Positions 10,840 to 21,899 are shown, counted from the first letter of the stretch. The stretch is DNA of 64,000 bases from Lagopus muta (GCF_023343835.1 NC_064449.1:4749778-4813777); one strand, 5' to 3'. A program made the numbers and translations. Notes: generated by a model from the sequence alone, not told the origin.

Positions 10840-11125
10840 GTCCCAGCCACCACAGTAATAGACAGCCTCGTCTTCAGCTTAGATCCCACTGATGGTTAAC
10901 GTGTACGTGGAGCTGGAGAGGGAACTGGAGAATCATGAAGGGATGTTTGAGGGTCTGTTGGTGTTGGTATAGATCACAGTGACAAGGGCACTGCCAGGTG
11001 ACTTCTGCTGGTACCAGCCATAATAGCTGCTGCTACCCCCGGTGCAGGTGATCTTGACGGTGTCTCCTGGGTTCACTGACAGCGAGTCCGACTGAGTCAG
11101 CGCTGCCTGCACAGGGAACCTGGAG
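10840..11125 (-). pseudogene. V-lambda pseudogene 7 (-), VL1-like
   Basis: FR1 ([21 protein letters not shown]) and CDR1 ([10 protein letters not shown]) are almost those of VL1, making it a close relative. The frame breaks at a stop where VL1 has SRFSG, and the rest of FR3 continues to YYCGGWDSSS. On the - strand upstream (11125-11330) it keeps a decayed leader and a stretch similar to the VL1 5' region, without octamer or TATA box. Confidence 0.85.
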
Positions 11126-11916
11126 GGGAGAGAGTGGAGAAAATAGGGTTCAGTGAGTGGCTGATACTCAGTCCTCAGCATACAGCAGTGGGACTGAGCC
11201 CCATGCCCGAAGTCCCCAACTGCATGCGGTAAGTCTACCCTGTTCACCTTAGCTGTCAGAAGAGGGACCAAGACAGTGCTGTGATCACAACAGCTGTGTG
11301 TCCCCACACCAATGGGGCTGTGCTGCAGACCATCATTTTCTCTTAAGCCCCAAGCTGCCCCTAGCACAGCCTCTCCATGCAAAGCTAGCCCCGATAGTAT
11401 GTAGCAACCCCCATTGCAGTGCTCCTACCGCACTCATGGCTAGCCTAGCCATCACTGGGTTTGAAGCAGAGGAGTAGTGACTCAGTGGGGAACAGAGTTA
11501 CAGACCTTAGTTAAAAGTTGAGGTTTTCTGCTCTTGCTGACTTACGGATTAGTAGGGCTGGGACTGAGGCAGATTTCTGTCCTCTCCATGTGGGCATGTT
11601 TGAAAATGTTCTCAGTGTGTTTAGATATATGGGAGGTTACTTTGGGTCCGGAGCCAAACTGTACCTGCCCCTACAAAAGTACAGCACCATATCGTTCCCA
11701 ACCTTGCTCCATGTTGTTGCTTTGAGCCCCATTCTCCTGCTGGAGCTGTCTCTGTGCTGGGATGCTCTGATCTGGGCCCTCATCCTCCAATGTACTAGTG
11801 GCCATGGCTGAGGTTTCTTATCCTTCAATGGTGGTGTTCTCTTTCCCACTGTTGCATGCAGAGGAGTGTCCATGTTGGGCACTGACTGAGCACCATTTTT
11901 CTCTCTTCCCCTCCAG

Positions 11917-12245
11917 GTTCCCTGGTGCAGGCAGCAGTGACTCAGTTGGCCTCACTGTCAGGGAACCTGGGAGAAACCGTCACGATCACCTGCACCGGGG
12001 GTAGCAGCTATGCTGGCAGTTATTATTATGGCTGGTACCAGCAGAAGTCACCTGGCAGTGCCCTTGTCACTGTGATCTATGCTAACACCAACAGACCCTC
12101 AGACATCCCTTCACGATTCTCCGGTTCCCTCTCCGGCTCCACAGCCACATTAACCATCGATGGGGTCCAAGCCGAGGACGAGGCTGTCTATTACTGTGGT
12201 GCCTACGGCGGCAGCAGTACTGATATAGAGAAATGGGGAGATGAG
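11917..12245 (+). pseudogene. V-lambda pseudogene 8 (+), full open V exon
   Basis: Complete V exon with both cysteines: [17 protein letters not shown], long CDR1 with [26 protein letters not shown]. The CDR3 region is like that of VL1. No leader, promoter or RSS. A good conversion donor in form. Confidence 0.88.
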
Positions 12246-12662
12246 GTGAGTGAACTGTTGTACAGAGCTAAAAATAATAGATTTCTGCCCTTCTCCATTA
12301 TGACTTTTATTGAGGTTTTTTCCTCTTCCTGTGGTGGTATTGCCTGGTTTTCCTGTGTTTTGAAGAGCAGAAGGCACGGGCAAGGGTCTTGGTGGGAGAG
12401 CTGGCTCTAGCAGGGATAGTGAATGCCCTAAATGGAAGAGAGGGACACAGCTATGGCCATTTTTGATGATAGGTGTCCAAAGCAGAACAACACATACCAG
12501 TGCCTCAGACCTCTGCTGTGGCATGAAGGGGAGTGCATTCATAGCCACGGCCATGTGGAGGTAAGAGTAACATGCTTACTGCAGTAATTCTGCGCATAGA
12601 AGAGGAAGAAGGACAGAAAAATCTTCCTACAGTTCCAAGTTTTCTCTCTCTTCTCCAGTTAA

Positions 12663-12989
12663 TCACTGTCACCATACAGCACTAGTGCTGCTGTCCCTGC
12701 TCCCACAGTAATAGACAGCCTCGTCCTCGGCTTGGACCCCATCGATGGTTAATGTGGCCGTGGAGCCGGATATGGAGCCGGAGAATCGTGAAGGGATGTC
12801 TGAGGGTCTGTTGGTGTTGCTATAGATCACAGTGACAAGGGCACTGCCAGGTGACTTCTGCTGGTACCAGCCATAATAATAATTGCCAGCAGTGCTACTG
12901 CTACCCCCGGAGCAGGTGATCGTGACGGTTTCTCCCAGGTTTGCTGATGCAGTGGCTGGCTGAGTCAGTGCTGCCTGCACCAGGGAACC

Positions 12990-12990
<1 letters not shown>
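12663..12990 (-). pseudogene. V-lambda pseudogene 9 (-), full open V exon
   Basis: Complete open V exon on the - strand: [20 protein letters not shown]1 [37 protein letters not shown]. The 5' side abuts a GA/TC microsatellite (12991-13025) where the intron pyrimidine tract should be. No leader; no nonamer. Confidence 0.88.

Positions 12991-13025
<35 letters not shown>
12991..13025. repeat. (GA)n microsatellite
   Basis: About 17 GA units lie directly 5' of pseudogene 9. On its coding strand this is an expanded form of the CTCTCC pyrimidine tract seen at every V acceptor in the array. Confidence 0.95.
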
Positions 13026-13027
<2 letters not shown>

Positions 13028-13155
13028 AGAAAATGGAGCTCAGTGAGTGCCCAACACACACAGCCTTTCTCTCTCCTGGCTGAGCTGGACTGTATAGGTG
13101 AGGTGGGTTCCTGTTCCCTCTGCAGAGCACAGTCTATCAATGGCCTCTCTATTGT

Positions 13156-13441
13156 ATGCTGTGGTGGGACAGAAGGCATTTCTCTCTGCCACACTGCAAA
13201 GGCACAGCACTGTGCCATCCCAAGCACCGCTCCCTGCTGCTGGTGTGGCATGGCTGTGGCTGAGGTCCCTTCTCTTCCACTGGTACTGTTCCCTGGTCAA
13301 TCGCTGCCCTGTGAGGGCTGTGTGTGGGGGGCACTTGCTGAGCTTCATTTTTCTCCCCTCTCTGCTTTCCCTTTCCAGGTTCCCTGGTGCAGGCAGCACT
13401 GACTCAGCCGGCCTCAGTGTCAGCGAACCTGGGAGAAACCG
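13156..13441 (+). repeat. Inverted duplicate block B1 (partner 24585-24862)
   Basis: From GTATGCTGTGGTGGGACAGA through the leader intron into FR1 of pseudogene 10. The reverse complement recurs almost unchanged at 24585-24862. Confidence 0.9.
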
Positions 13442-13735
13442 TCACGATCACCTGCTCTGGGAGTAGTGGCTACTATGGCAGCTACTGTTAAGGGAGCACC
13501 AGAGGAATACCTCTGCCAGCACTCCTTTCTCTGTGATCTATCTTAACACCAACAGACCTTCGAACATCCCCCCACAATTCTGCAGTTCCAGTTTGGGCTC
13601 CACACTCACATTAACTGGGGTCCAAGCTGAGGACAAGGCTGTCTATTACTGCAGGAATGAAGACAGCAGCAGTACTAGTACCACAGTGACAGAGAGCAAT
13701 GGAGATGTGATATACAAACCGCCTATCAGGGCTGG
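13378..13735 (+). pseudogene. V-lambda pseudogene 10 (+), with RSS remnant
   Basis: Full-span V with normal FR1, a stop in CDR1 (YYGSYC then TAA), scrambled FR2, then [10 protein letters not shown]-like FR2/FR3 to [10 protein letters not shown]. It is followed by CACAGTG, 23 bases and ATACAAACC: a perfect heptamer with a 7/9 nonamer. It is therefore an old rearrangeable V. Its 5' flank is duplicated in inverted form at 24585-24862. Confidence 0.85.
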
Positions 13736-14010
13736 GAACAGTTTCCACTGCCACCCACATCTGTTCCTGGATTAACAGCTATTATGGCTGGTACCAGCAG
13801 AAGTCACCTGGCGGTGCCCTTGTCACTGTGATCTATCGCAACACCTACAGACCCTCAGACATCCCTTCACGATTCTCCGGTTCCATATCCGGCTCCACGC
13901 ACACATTAACCATCGATGGGGTCCAAGCCGAGGACGAGGCTGTCTATTACTGTGGGAGCCAGGACAGCAGCAGTACTGCTGGTAGTAAAACAGGGGGATG
14001 TGAAAGAAAG
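13736..14010 (+). pseudogene. V-lambda pseudogene 11 (+), 5'-truncated
   Basis: Starts inside FR1 (ACAGTTTCCACTGCCACC), then an ICSWIN-type CDR1, [28 protein letters not shown] and [10 protein letters not shown]. It abuts pseudogene 10 directly. The unusual FR1 end is shared with pseudogene 28 on the other strand. Confidence 0.82.
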
Positions 14011-14159
14011 ATAGTTGTGAATTAAAAATTTATGTTTTCTGCCTTTCTCCCTCAGGATCGTGATGGGCTGTGCCACTCAGCCAAGTTTCTCCCTGCATAG
14101 CCATGGCCTTGAACATCTTACCTGTTCTACGACATTGTATGGGAGGTTAATCTCCCCGT

Positions 14160-14440
14160 TATGCTGGAGAAACCATAAATATCATTTCCTCCAGGGCTAA
14201 TATCATTTCCTCCAGGGCTAGCAGTGGCTATGGTTATGGCTGGTACCAGCGGATAATCTTGGGCAGTGCCTCTGTCACTGTGTGGTATAACAACAGGAGG
14301 AGCACATCAGGCATCCCGCTATGATTCTCTTTATGCATCTAACTTCAAGAGCAAGTTAACCATTACTGATGTTGAAACCAAGGATGAGGCTGTTTAGTTT
14401 GTTTAGCTACCACAGCAGTGATGCTGGTATAGTGACACAG
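14160..14440 (+). pseudogene. V-lambda pseudogene 12 (+), strongly decayed
   Basis: A GYGYGWYQR motif, SASVTVWYNNR, SGIP and a KLTITDVETKDEAV FR3 remain, with stops and an 18-base tandem duplication (ATATCATTTCCTCCAGGG) at its 5' end. No leader or RSS. Confidence 0.7.
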
Positions 14441-15149
14441 GGAAACATAGCTGTGATGTCTACTTCTGCAGTGCCCTAGGGCATGGAAGTGAGAACAGTC
14501 AAAGCCATGACCGCAGGGAGGGAACAGGAACGTGCCTACAATAAGCTCTGCATGGTTGAAACACAGAACATCAGAAAAGCAGCAAGGACGAGGGCTGGGC
14601 ATAGTGCCTGCCCATCCTTTGTGGGAATGGCTACAGCTGGAGTTCAATCATCGTGAAGCAGTTGGCAGGTTGTAAGCACAGATAGTCCCCAGGACTCCCC
14701 TTTGTTTGACATGACATTACAAACACTATTGCTAGGCATCAAACTGTATTGATTTGTTTGAGGGTAGGAAGGCCTTGTAGACAGAGCAGGATAGGCAAGA
14801 TCAATGAGCTATGTCCAACCCCTTGACATTCAAGAAGGGTAAGGGCCAGGTTCTGCACTTAGGTCATAACAACCCAAAGCATTAGTGGAGGCACAAGAGA
14901 TGAGTTATTGAAGGGTCTCGTAACAGGCTGATGGTTCAGTTTTATGATCATGAAGATATCTTCCACCCAAACAGCTGTAGGAGGACAAGGTGCTCTGTCC
15001 CCAGAATCACCTGCAACAAAAAACACAGCAGGGAGGACATAAAGAACTGTGGCCATCTTCAGGATGGTCATCTGCCTTAGTCCCATTAGTCTGATCAGCT
15101 ATAAGAGAGAACAACAAAAAACCTTTGCTTATAGCTGTGATCTCTGCCT
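14441..15149 (+). other. Spacer with a probable CR1 scrap
   Basis: No gene is seen. The part at about 14815-14900 (AGGTTCTGCACTTAGGTCATAACAACCC) resembles the CR1 LINE coding end on the + strand. The rest is unassigned. Confidence 0.4.
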
Positions 15150-15445
15150 CACTTCCATGTCACTATAACAGCAGGAATGCTGCTGTCGTAGCTCCCACAG
15201 TAAGACAGCCTCATCCTCGGCTTGGACCCCAGTGATGGTTAATGTGGCTGTGGAGCTGGAGAATAGTGAAGGGATGCTTGAGAGTATCCCAGTGTTACCA
15301 TAAATGACAGTGACAGGGGCACTGCCAGGTGCTGGTACCAGCCATAAGCACTGTTAATCCCAGAGCAGGTGATCTTCACAGTTTCCCCTAGGTTCACTGA
15401 CCTTGACTGTGGCTGCATCAGTGCTGCCTGCACCAGGGAGCCTGG
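15150..15445 (-). pseudogene. V-lambda pseudogene 13 (-)
   Basis: [27 protein letters not shown], then YGWYQ followed by a deletion and frameshift in FR2. FR3 resumes out of frame, and the end (CGSYDSS-like) is readable. No leader or RSS. Confidence 0.78.
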
Positions 15446-15699
15446 AGGGGGAGAGAAGAGAGGGGAGAAAACAGGGCTTAGCAAGTGCCTGACACACAAC
15501 ACCCAGCGCCAGAAGATGGCACTGATCCCTAAGACAATGAGACCGTGCATGTTCAAAAGGTTCTCTTTTTCTCTGCTGCTTCCTCTCAGCCTGGCTCTAG
15601 GGCCTTCCCCCCTTCCTCCTGCTCTCCTTCGATCTGTACATCAGGTCCCAGGGCTTCATTGCATTCTGCTCCTGCAGGCATTGCCCGGGCCCCTGTGGC

Positions 15700-15835
15700 T
15701 TGGGGTTGGTCACTCTGGTAGTAGCCATGAATATGGCTGGTTCCAGGAGAAACCTGGTAATGGTGCTGAGACTGTGATCCATAGCGACACCAACAGACCC
15801 TCAAACATCCCATCACAATTCTCCAGTTCCACCCT
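15700..15835 (+). pseudogene. V-lambda pseudogene 14 (+), CDR1-FR3 fragment
   Basis: [32 protein letters not shown], then an abrupt joint at about 15835 to pseudogene 15 on the other strand. The block 15555-15835 is closely related to 20010-20320. Confidence 0.75.
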
Positions 15836-16145
15836 GCAGTGCTGCAACCAACATAACCAGCACTGCTGTCGTAGCTCCCACAGTAATAGACAGCCTCGTC
15901 TTCGGCTTGGACCCCAGTGATGGTTAATGTGCTTGTGGAGCCGGATGTGGAACCGGAGAATCGTGAAGGGATGTCTGAGGGTCTTTCATCATTCCAATAG
16001 ATCACAGTGACAGGGGCACTGCCAGGTGACTTCTGCTGGTACCAGCCATAGCTGCTACTACTCCCAGAGCAGGTGATCGTGACGGTTTCTCCTGGGTTCA
16101 CTGACAGCGAGTCTGACTGAGTCAGTGCTGCCTGCACAGGGAACC
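15836..16145 (-). pseudogene. V-lambda pseudogene 15 (-), full open V exon
   Basis: A complete VL1-like V exon: [61 protein letters not shown]. Its open frame runs into the neighbouring fragment. No RSS; no clear leader at the expected distance. Confidence 0.87.
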
Positions 16146-16479
16146 TGAAAAGGGAGTGGAGAGAGGAAAAGAAAAACTGTCTCAGTGGGTGCCTGACATA
16201 CAGAGCCTTCCCAGCAAAGCAGTGGGTCAGGGGCCCCAAGCCCATAAGGCCCCAGCTGCACACAGTGATTATGCCCAGGTCAACTGCCCAGGTGACCTTG
16301 GTGACCACCACCAGGAGAATGGTGTTACTCCAACAGTTGTGCTATGGACTCCAACTCCCTCTTAGCCTCCCACCCTTCTACAGCACAAAGCTGGCACTGA
16401 TGGACACTGGCCACCCCCCCATTCCATGCTCCCCCTGCCTACTGTAGGCATTTTCCTTGATCCCAGAAGACTAATCACG

Positions 16480-16585
16480 ATTAGCAATTACTGGGGTCCA
16501 AAATGAGCACAAGCATATGTACTACTGTGATGACTTGGGAAACAGCACTTATGGTGGTAGAATGGCACGGGGAGATGGGAAACTG
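16480..16585 (+). pseudogene. V-lambda pseudogene 16 (+), FR3 end only
   Basis: Only an FR3 tail is left: ITGVQ-like, then YVLL/YYCDDLG-like and a GNSTYGG CDR3. Very decayed. Confidence 0.55.
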
Positions 16586-16997
16586 AGTTACTGACCCCAG
16601 TTCAAAATGGAAGCCTTTCTGCACTTACTGACTTTGGCTGACCAGGGCTGTGGGACTGAGGCAGGTTTCCGTTCTCTCTGCATGGCCATGTTTGTAAATG
16701 CCCTCCTCTCTGTACTTAGATGTATGGGAGATTACTCTAGCACTTAGCCACATCGTACCTGTCCCTAGCAAGGCACAGCAGTTTGTTAGCCCCAGCCCTG
16801 CTCCCTGTTGCTGCTGTGAGCCCTTATCTCCTGCTGGAGCTGCCTCTGTGCTGAGATGCTCCAGGCTGGGCTCTAACCCTCCAATTGGTGTGAACCCTTC
16901 TCCTCCAATGATAGCACTCCCTCCCCCGCTATTTCTTGGGGAGGGCTGTGCAAATTGGGCATTTGCTGAGTCCCATTTTCTCCCCTCTCCTTCTCCA

Positions 16998-17300
16998 AGT
17001 TCCCTGGTGCAGGCAGCACTGACTCAACCAGAATCAGTATCAGCAAACCTGGGAGAAACCGTCAGGAGAAACTGCTCTGGGGATAGCTATGATTTTGGCT
17101 GGTACCAGCAGAAGTCACCTGGCAGTGCCCCGTCACTGTAATCCATAGGAACACCATCAGACCCTCAGACATCCCTTCACGATTCTCCGCTTCCACATCC
17201 GGCTCCACAAACACATTAACCATCGATGGGGTCGAAGCCGAGGCTGTCTATTACTGTGGTGGCTACGACAGCAGCAGTAATCCTGGTATGGCGATAAGGA
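16998..17300 (+). pseudogene. V-lambda pseudogene 17 (+), frameshifted in FR2
   Basis: [36 protein letters not shown], then a frameshift. It resumes with [15 protein letters not shown] and [11 protein letters not shown]. The first cysteine is kept within RRNCSG. No leader or RSS. Confidence 0.83.
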
Positions 17301-17693
17301 GACGTGGGGAAAAAAAGGCATACAGAGTGGTTGAAAATGGAGGATTTCTGCTCATCTGTCTCACAGCCAAGCTGGGCTGAAGCAGGTTCCTGACCTCTCT
17401 GCAAAGTGCTGTCTGCAAATGGCCTACCTCTTGTACCTTGTGGTGCAAGAGGAGCTTCTGGGTATAGAAGGCACCTCTTTCTGTCCCTGCAAAGACACTG
17501 CACTGTGTCATGCCCAGACCATGTTTGCTGTTACTGCTGGCAGCTCCATCCTCCAGCTTCTGAAGAGGCATGGATGACTGTGAGGTCTCTTCTGCAATGG
17601 TGGTGTTCCTCATCCCACCGCTGCCAGGCAAGGGCTGTGTGCATCAAGCACTTGCTGAGTCCCATTTTCTCCCCTCTCTCCTCTCCCTCTCCA

Positions 17694-18000
17694 GGTTCCC
17701 TGGTGCAGGCAGCAGTAACTCACAAGCCTCAGTGTCAGCAAACCTGGGAGAAACCGTCACGATCACCTGCACCGGGGGTAGCAGTGGCTATGCTTATGGC
17801 TGGTTCCAGCAGAAGTCACCTGGCAGTGCCCTTGTCACTGTGATCTATTACAACAACAGGAGACCCTCAGACATCCCTTCATGATTCTCCGGTTCCACAT
17901 CCGGCTCCACGGGCACATTAACCATCGATGGGGTCCAAGCTGAGGATGAGGCTGTCTATTACTGTGGGAGTGCAGACAGCAGTACTGGTACCATAGTGAC
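17694..18000 (+). pseudogene. V-lambda pseudogene 18 (+)
   Basis: A frameshift in the first codons (AAVTHKPQ), then [36 protein letters not shown], a stop at the SRFSG position and YYCGSADSS. The heptamer region reads CATAGTG. Its 3' flank (about 18000-18270) matches the flank 3' of VL1 (30830-31110), so this copy arose as a duplicate of a complete V with its downstream sequence. Confidence 0.85.
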
Positions 18001-18365
18001 TCAGAAGTCACATAAGTCTCCTTCAGTGTAAGGAGCAGTTAATGCCCTTAACTGTCTCTGTCTAAGTAGTTCCATCTCCATCTCTGCCCCATGCTGCAGG
18101 GCTCAGGTCCTCTTGTGCTGCCAGGCTGCATACCAGGTCCTGCTGGCTGCCTCCCTGTCTTTCTACATCACTATTTAGACACACAGTGTCCACTGCATGC
18201 ACTGGGGCAACAGTTTCTCACTGCTCAGTCCCTGCTGGAGGGCCACAGTCACCCAGTTGATATATCAGCATAGCACAGGTTCTTCCCCAAGCATCCCTAC
18301 AGCACCTTGGTGGCCCTCCCTTGGACTCTCTGCTGCACCCCATTTTCTTCCCTCTCTCCTTTTCA

Positions 18366-18665
18366 GGTTCCCTGGTGCAGGCAGTACAGACAGCCAGCCT
18401 CGGTGTCAGCAAACCTGGAAGAAACTGTCAAGATCACCTGCTCCGGGGGTAGCAGTAGCAGTGCTTATGGCTGGTTCCAGCAGAAGTCACCCAGCAGCGC
18501 CCCAGTCACTGTGATCTATTGGAATAACAAAAGACCCTCAAACATCCCTTCACAATTCTCCGGTTCCCAGTCTGGCTCCACAGCCACATTAACCATCACT
18601 GAGCCTGACCGCTACTGTGGGAGTGAAGGCAGCAGTGATGCTGGTCCCATGGTGACACAGCAGTG
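18366..18665 (+). pseudogene. V-lambda pseudogene 19 (+), with RSS remnant
   Basis: FR1 frameshifted near its start, then [36 protein letters not shown] and [12 protein letters not shown], with the QAEDEAVY part of FR3 deleted ([11 protein letters not shown]). Ends in CATGGTG, 23 bases and ACAAAACTC, a decayed RSS. Its 3' half and flank are copied at 23060-23820. Confidence 0.83.
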
Positions 18666-19240
18666 AGGAAGTGATACACAAAACTCCTGTCAGCGCAAGC
18701 AGCAGCTGGCAGTCTTAGCTGTCTCTGTTTGATGGTGGCACAGGTCCCCACCACAGCCCTACACTCCCTGCCCTGCAACGTGGGTTGCTGTGCAGTGTCC
18801 TGAGCACATCCCAACAAGATGCACTGCACTGCAGCACGCCCAGCCCTGCCTGTAGCAGCTGATGCCCTTGTCCTATTTCTGCTGGAGCTGCCTCCATACT
18901 GGGGGGCTCCTTGCTGAGTTTCTCTAGTGTGCCACAGCTGTAGCTGAGGTCCCTTCCACTCTGATGGTGGTGGCACATTGCAGGAACAGAGCCCACACCA
19001 GAACAGCTCAGTACAGAGACAGCTCCAGCAGTGGGAGGCTGGGCCTTGCAGCAGCAACATGGAGCAGGGCTGGGTGGAGGGGAGACAGAGCTGTGCCTTT
19101 TCAGGGACAGGTCTAATGTGATTTAGTACCCAGAGTAACCTCTCATACAGGTAGGTACACCAAGGAAGGCATTTACAGACATGGCCACGCAGAGAAGACA
19201 TAAATCTGCCTCAGCCCCACAGGCCTGCTCAGCTGTAAAC
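18500..19240 (+). repeat. Direct duplicate block A1 (partner 23060-23820)
   Basis: The 3' half of pseudogene 19 and about 580 bases of flank recur at 23060-23820 with only a few changes, including the run GATGGTGGCACAGGTCCCCA. It is a segmental duplication about 4.57 kb apart. Confidence 0.9.
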
Positions 19241-19302
19241 CAGCAAGGGTGAAAAACCTCTATTTTTAATCCTGATCAATCCATCAGTTGCTCATTTCCC
19301 AG

Positions 19303-19612
19303 TGACACTATACCAGCATCAGTACTGCTGTCCAAGCTCCCACAGTAATAGACAGCCTCATCCTCAGCTTGGACCCCAGTGATGGTTAATGTGCCTGTGG
19401 AGCCAGATTTGGAACCAGAGAATCATGAAGGGATGTTCGAGGGTCTGTTGTTGTAGTAAATCACAGTGACCAGGGCACTGCCAGGTGACTTCTGCTGAAA
19501 CCAGCCATAGCTACTGCTAGTGGCAGAGCAGGTGATCGTGACAGTTTCTCCCAGGTTTGCTGACACCCAGGCAGGCTGAGTCAGTGCTGCCTGCACCAGC
19601 CTGAACCTGGAG
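19303..19612 (-). pseudogene. V-lambda pseudogene 20 (-)
   Basis: Full-length V on the - strand: [44 protein letters not shown], a stop at the SRFSG position as in pseudogene 18, then [16 protein letters not shown]. No leader or RSS. Confidence 0.82.
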
Positions 19613-19699
19613 AAGGAGAGAAAATGGGGCTCAGTGAGCTCGCAACATGCACAGCATCCTCATTTAGCAGAGGGATGAGGCTGCTGAGCACACAGACAC

Positions 19700-20000
19700 A
19701 CATGGGACAACAGGATACCCACATCTGCTCCGGGATTAACATCATCTATGGCTGGTACCAGGAGAAGATAGCTGGCAGTGTCCTTGTCACTGTGATTTAC
19801 TACGATTTACACTGGGATCCATGCTAACACTGGTAGACCCACACGCATTCTCTTAAAATTCTTTGGGGGTCCAGTCAAGGCCCACACACATGAATTATCA
19901 CATTACCACATTAACATATTAACTGTAACTGTGGTCCAAGCTGCAGACAACACTGCCCATTACTGCGGTGGCAATGACAGGAATGGTGGCCTGAGGATGA
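19700..20000 (+). pseudogene. V-lambda pseudogene 21 (+), FR1-less
   Basis: Begins at CDR1 (DTHICSGINIIYG), then WYQEKIAGSVLVTVIYY and a disordered FR3 with internal repeats, to a YCGGNDRN-like end. It lies head-to-head with pseudogene 20 about 100 bases away. Confidence 0.7.
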
Positions 20001-20189
20001 CACCGATCCCTGGGGTAGTGAGACAAAGAAGTTTTTTCTCTGCTGCTTCCTCTCAGCCTGGCTCTAGGGTCTCCCCTCCTTCCTACTGCTCTCCTTCGAC
20101 CTGCACATCAGGTCCCATGGCTTCGCTGTATTTCTGCTCCTGCAGGCGTTGCCTGGGGCCCTGCATCAAGACCAGGGATTGGTCACGCT

Positions 20190-20390
20190 TGGAGTAGCCA
20201 TCAGTATGGCTGGTTCCAGGAGAAACCTGGTAATGGTGCTGTGACTGTGATCCATAGTGACACCAACAGACCCTCAAACATCCTTTCACAATTCTCCAGT
20301 TCCACATCTGGCTCCATGCACAAGCTGATCATCACTGGGGTCCAAGCTGAGGACAAGGTTGTCTATTACTGTGGAGACTGAACAGCTGCT
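20190..20390 (+). pseudogene. V-lambda pseudogene 22 (+), CDR1 to CDR3
   Basis: [51 protein letters not shown], then a stop. It shares its flank with pseudogene 14. Confidence 0.75.
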
Positions 20391-20560
20391 ATGCTGTATT
20401 TTGACAGTATGTAGTGAGAACATGGTGGGAATTACTGTGATGGGAATTCAAGAGGCCCTTGTCCTGTCAGAATGGCCCGGACCTTGACTGTTACCCCAAA
20501 TAATATTCTAGGAACGAGGGTGATACTGGGTATAGACCCCATTGCCCTTGTCCATCCTTA

Positions 20561-20878
20561 GGTTCCCTGGTGCAGGCAGCACTGACTCAGCCAGCCACTG
20601 CATCAGCAAACCTGGGAGAAACCGTCACGATCACCTGCTCCGGGGGTAGCAGCTCTGCTGGCAGTTATTATTATGGCTGGTACCAGCAGAAGACACCTGG
20701 CAGTGCCCTTGTCACTGTGATCTATGATAACACCTACAGACCCTCAGGCATCCCTTCACGATTCTCCGGTTCCATATCCGGCTCCACGCACACATTAACC
20801 ATCGATGGGGTCCAAGCCGAGGACGAGGCTGTCTATTACTGTGGGAGCTGGGAATGCTGCTCCAGTGCTGTGTGGTGA
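20561..20878 (+). pseudogene. V-lambda pseudogene 23 (+), full open V exon
   Basis: Perfect open V exon: [63 protein letters not shown]. An AG acceptor is present but there is no leader or promoter. The 3' end (GTGTGGTGACAATG) is not an RSS. Sister to pseudogene 9. The CDR3 carries two extra cysteines. Confidence 0.88.
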
Positions 20879-21544
20879 CAATGATTAAAAGGAACTGACA
20901 TAAATACAACTGTTTTCTGTCCATCTTCCTTTTGGCCATGCAGAACTGTGGGTGCAACAGTTTCCTGCTCCATCCGCATGGCTATGGATGCCCTCCCTTT
21001 CACACTGTGTGGCACAGGAGATGTCTGAGGCACTGGGATGCACTGCTCTATTCTGGACACCCCTCATCAAAAATGGCCATAGCTGTGTCCCTCTCTTCCA
21101 TTTGGGGCATCCACTATCCTGCCAGCACCAGCTCTCCCAGCAAGACCCCTGCCATGCCTTCTGCTCCTTCTAACCACAGCAGTGGGTGCTGCCCCCAGAG
21201 CCACCCTGAGATTCCCCAGCACACACTGTCCATCCAGCAGCATGGGACAGGGAACACCACTGGCAGGAAGAGACAAGACCTCAAACACAGCCATAATGGA
21301 GACAGACAGAAGGCTGCCATTTTTATCCCTAGACATCATGTCACTGCATGTCTCCCTGTGCTTTTATATCCACAAAGCTGCTGTCATAGACCCCAATAGG
21401 ACAGGAACATGAATGAGGCTCTGCAAAGGCAACAACACAACAGCTGTGGTCCCAGAGGGCAGAACTGACTGCCCTTGACAGCTCTGCCCATGCAGGGAAG
21501 AACACAGCAACAAGGAGGAGGGAAACTGTCCTTGGGCCACCACC

Positions 21545-21803
21545 ACTATGATCAACACTGCCATGCAAGCTTCCTCCTCCTCAGCTTGGACCCCAGTGAT
21601 GGTTAATGTGGCCGTGGAGTCAGAGTAGGAACCGGAGAATCGTGAAGGGATGTCTGAGGGTCTGTTGTTGTTGTTATAGATCACAGTGACAAGGGCACTG
21701 CCAGGGGACTTCTGCTGGAACCAGCCATAGCTGTAGCTACTCCCAGAGCAGATTGACACTGAGACTGGCTGAGTCAGGGCTGCCTGCACCAGGGAACCTG
21801 GAG
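21545..21803 (-). pseudogene. V-lambda pseudogene 24 (-), FR1 deletion
   Basis: [20 protein letters not shown]: the middle of FR1 is deleted in frame. Then [30 protein letters not shown] and [11 protein letters not shown], ending before the second cysteine. Confidence 0.82.
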
Positions 21804-21899
21804 AGGGAAGAAAACAGGGCTCAGTCTGTGCCTGACACACACAGCCCTCCTCCTCCTCGTGGGGAGGTCACCCCTGAGCACACAGGCATACACAGAACA

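Noticed and set aside
20561-20878. Pseudogenes with open V exons as functional V genes
   Set aside because: They have no leader exon at the expected distance, no octamer/TATA promoter and no complete RSS, so they can act only as sequence donors.
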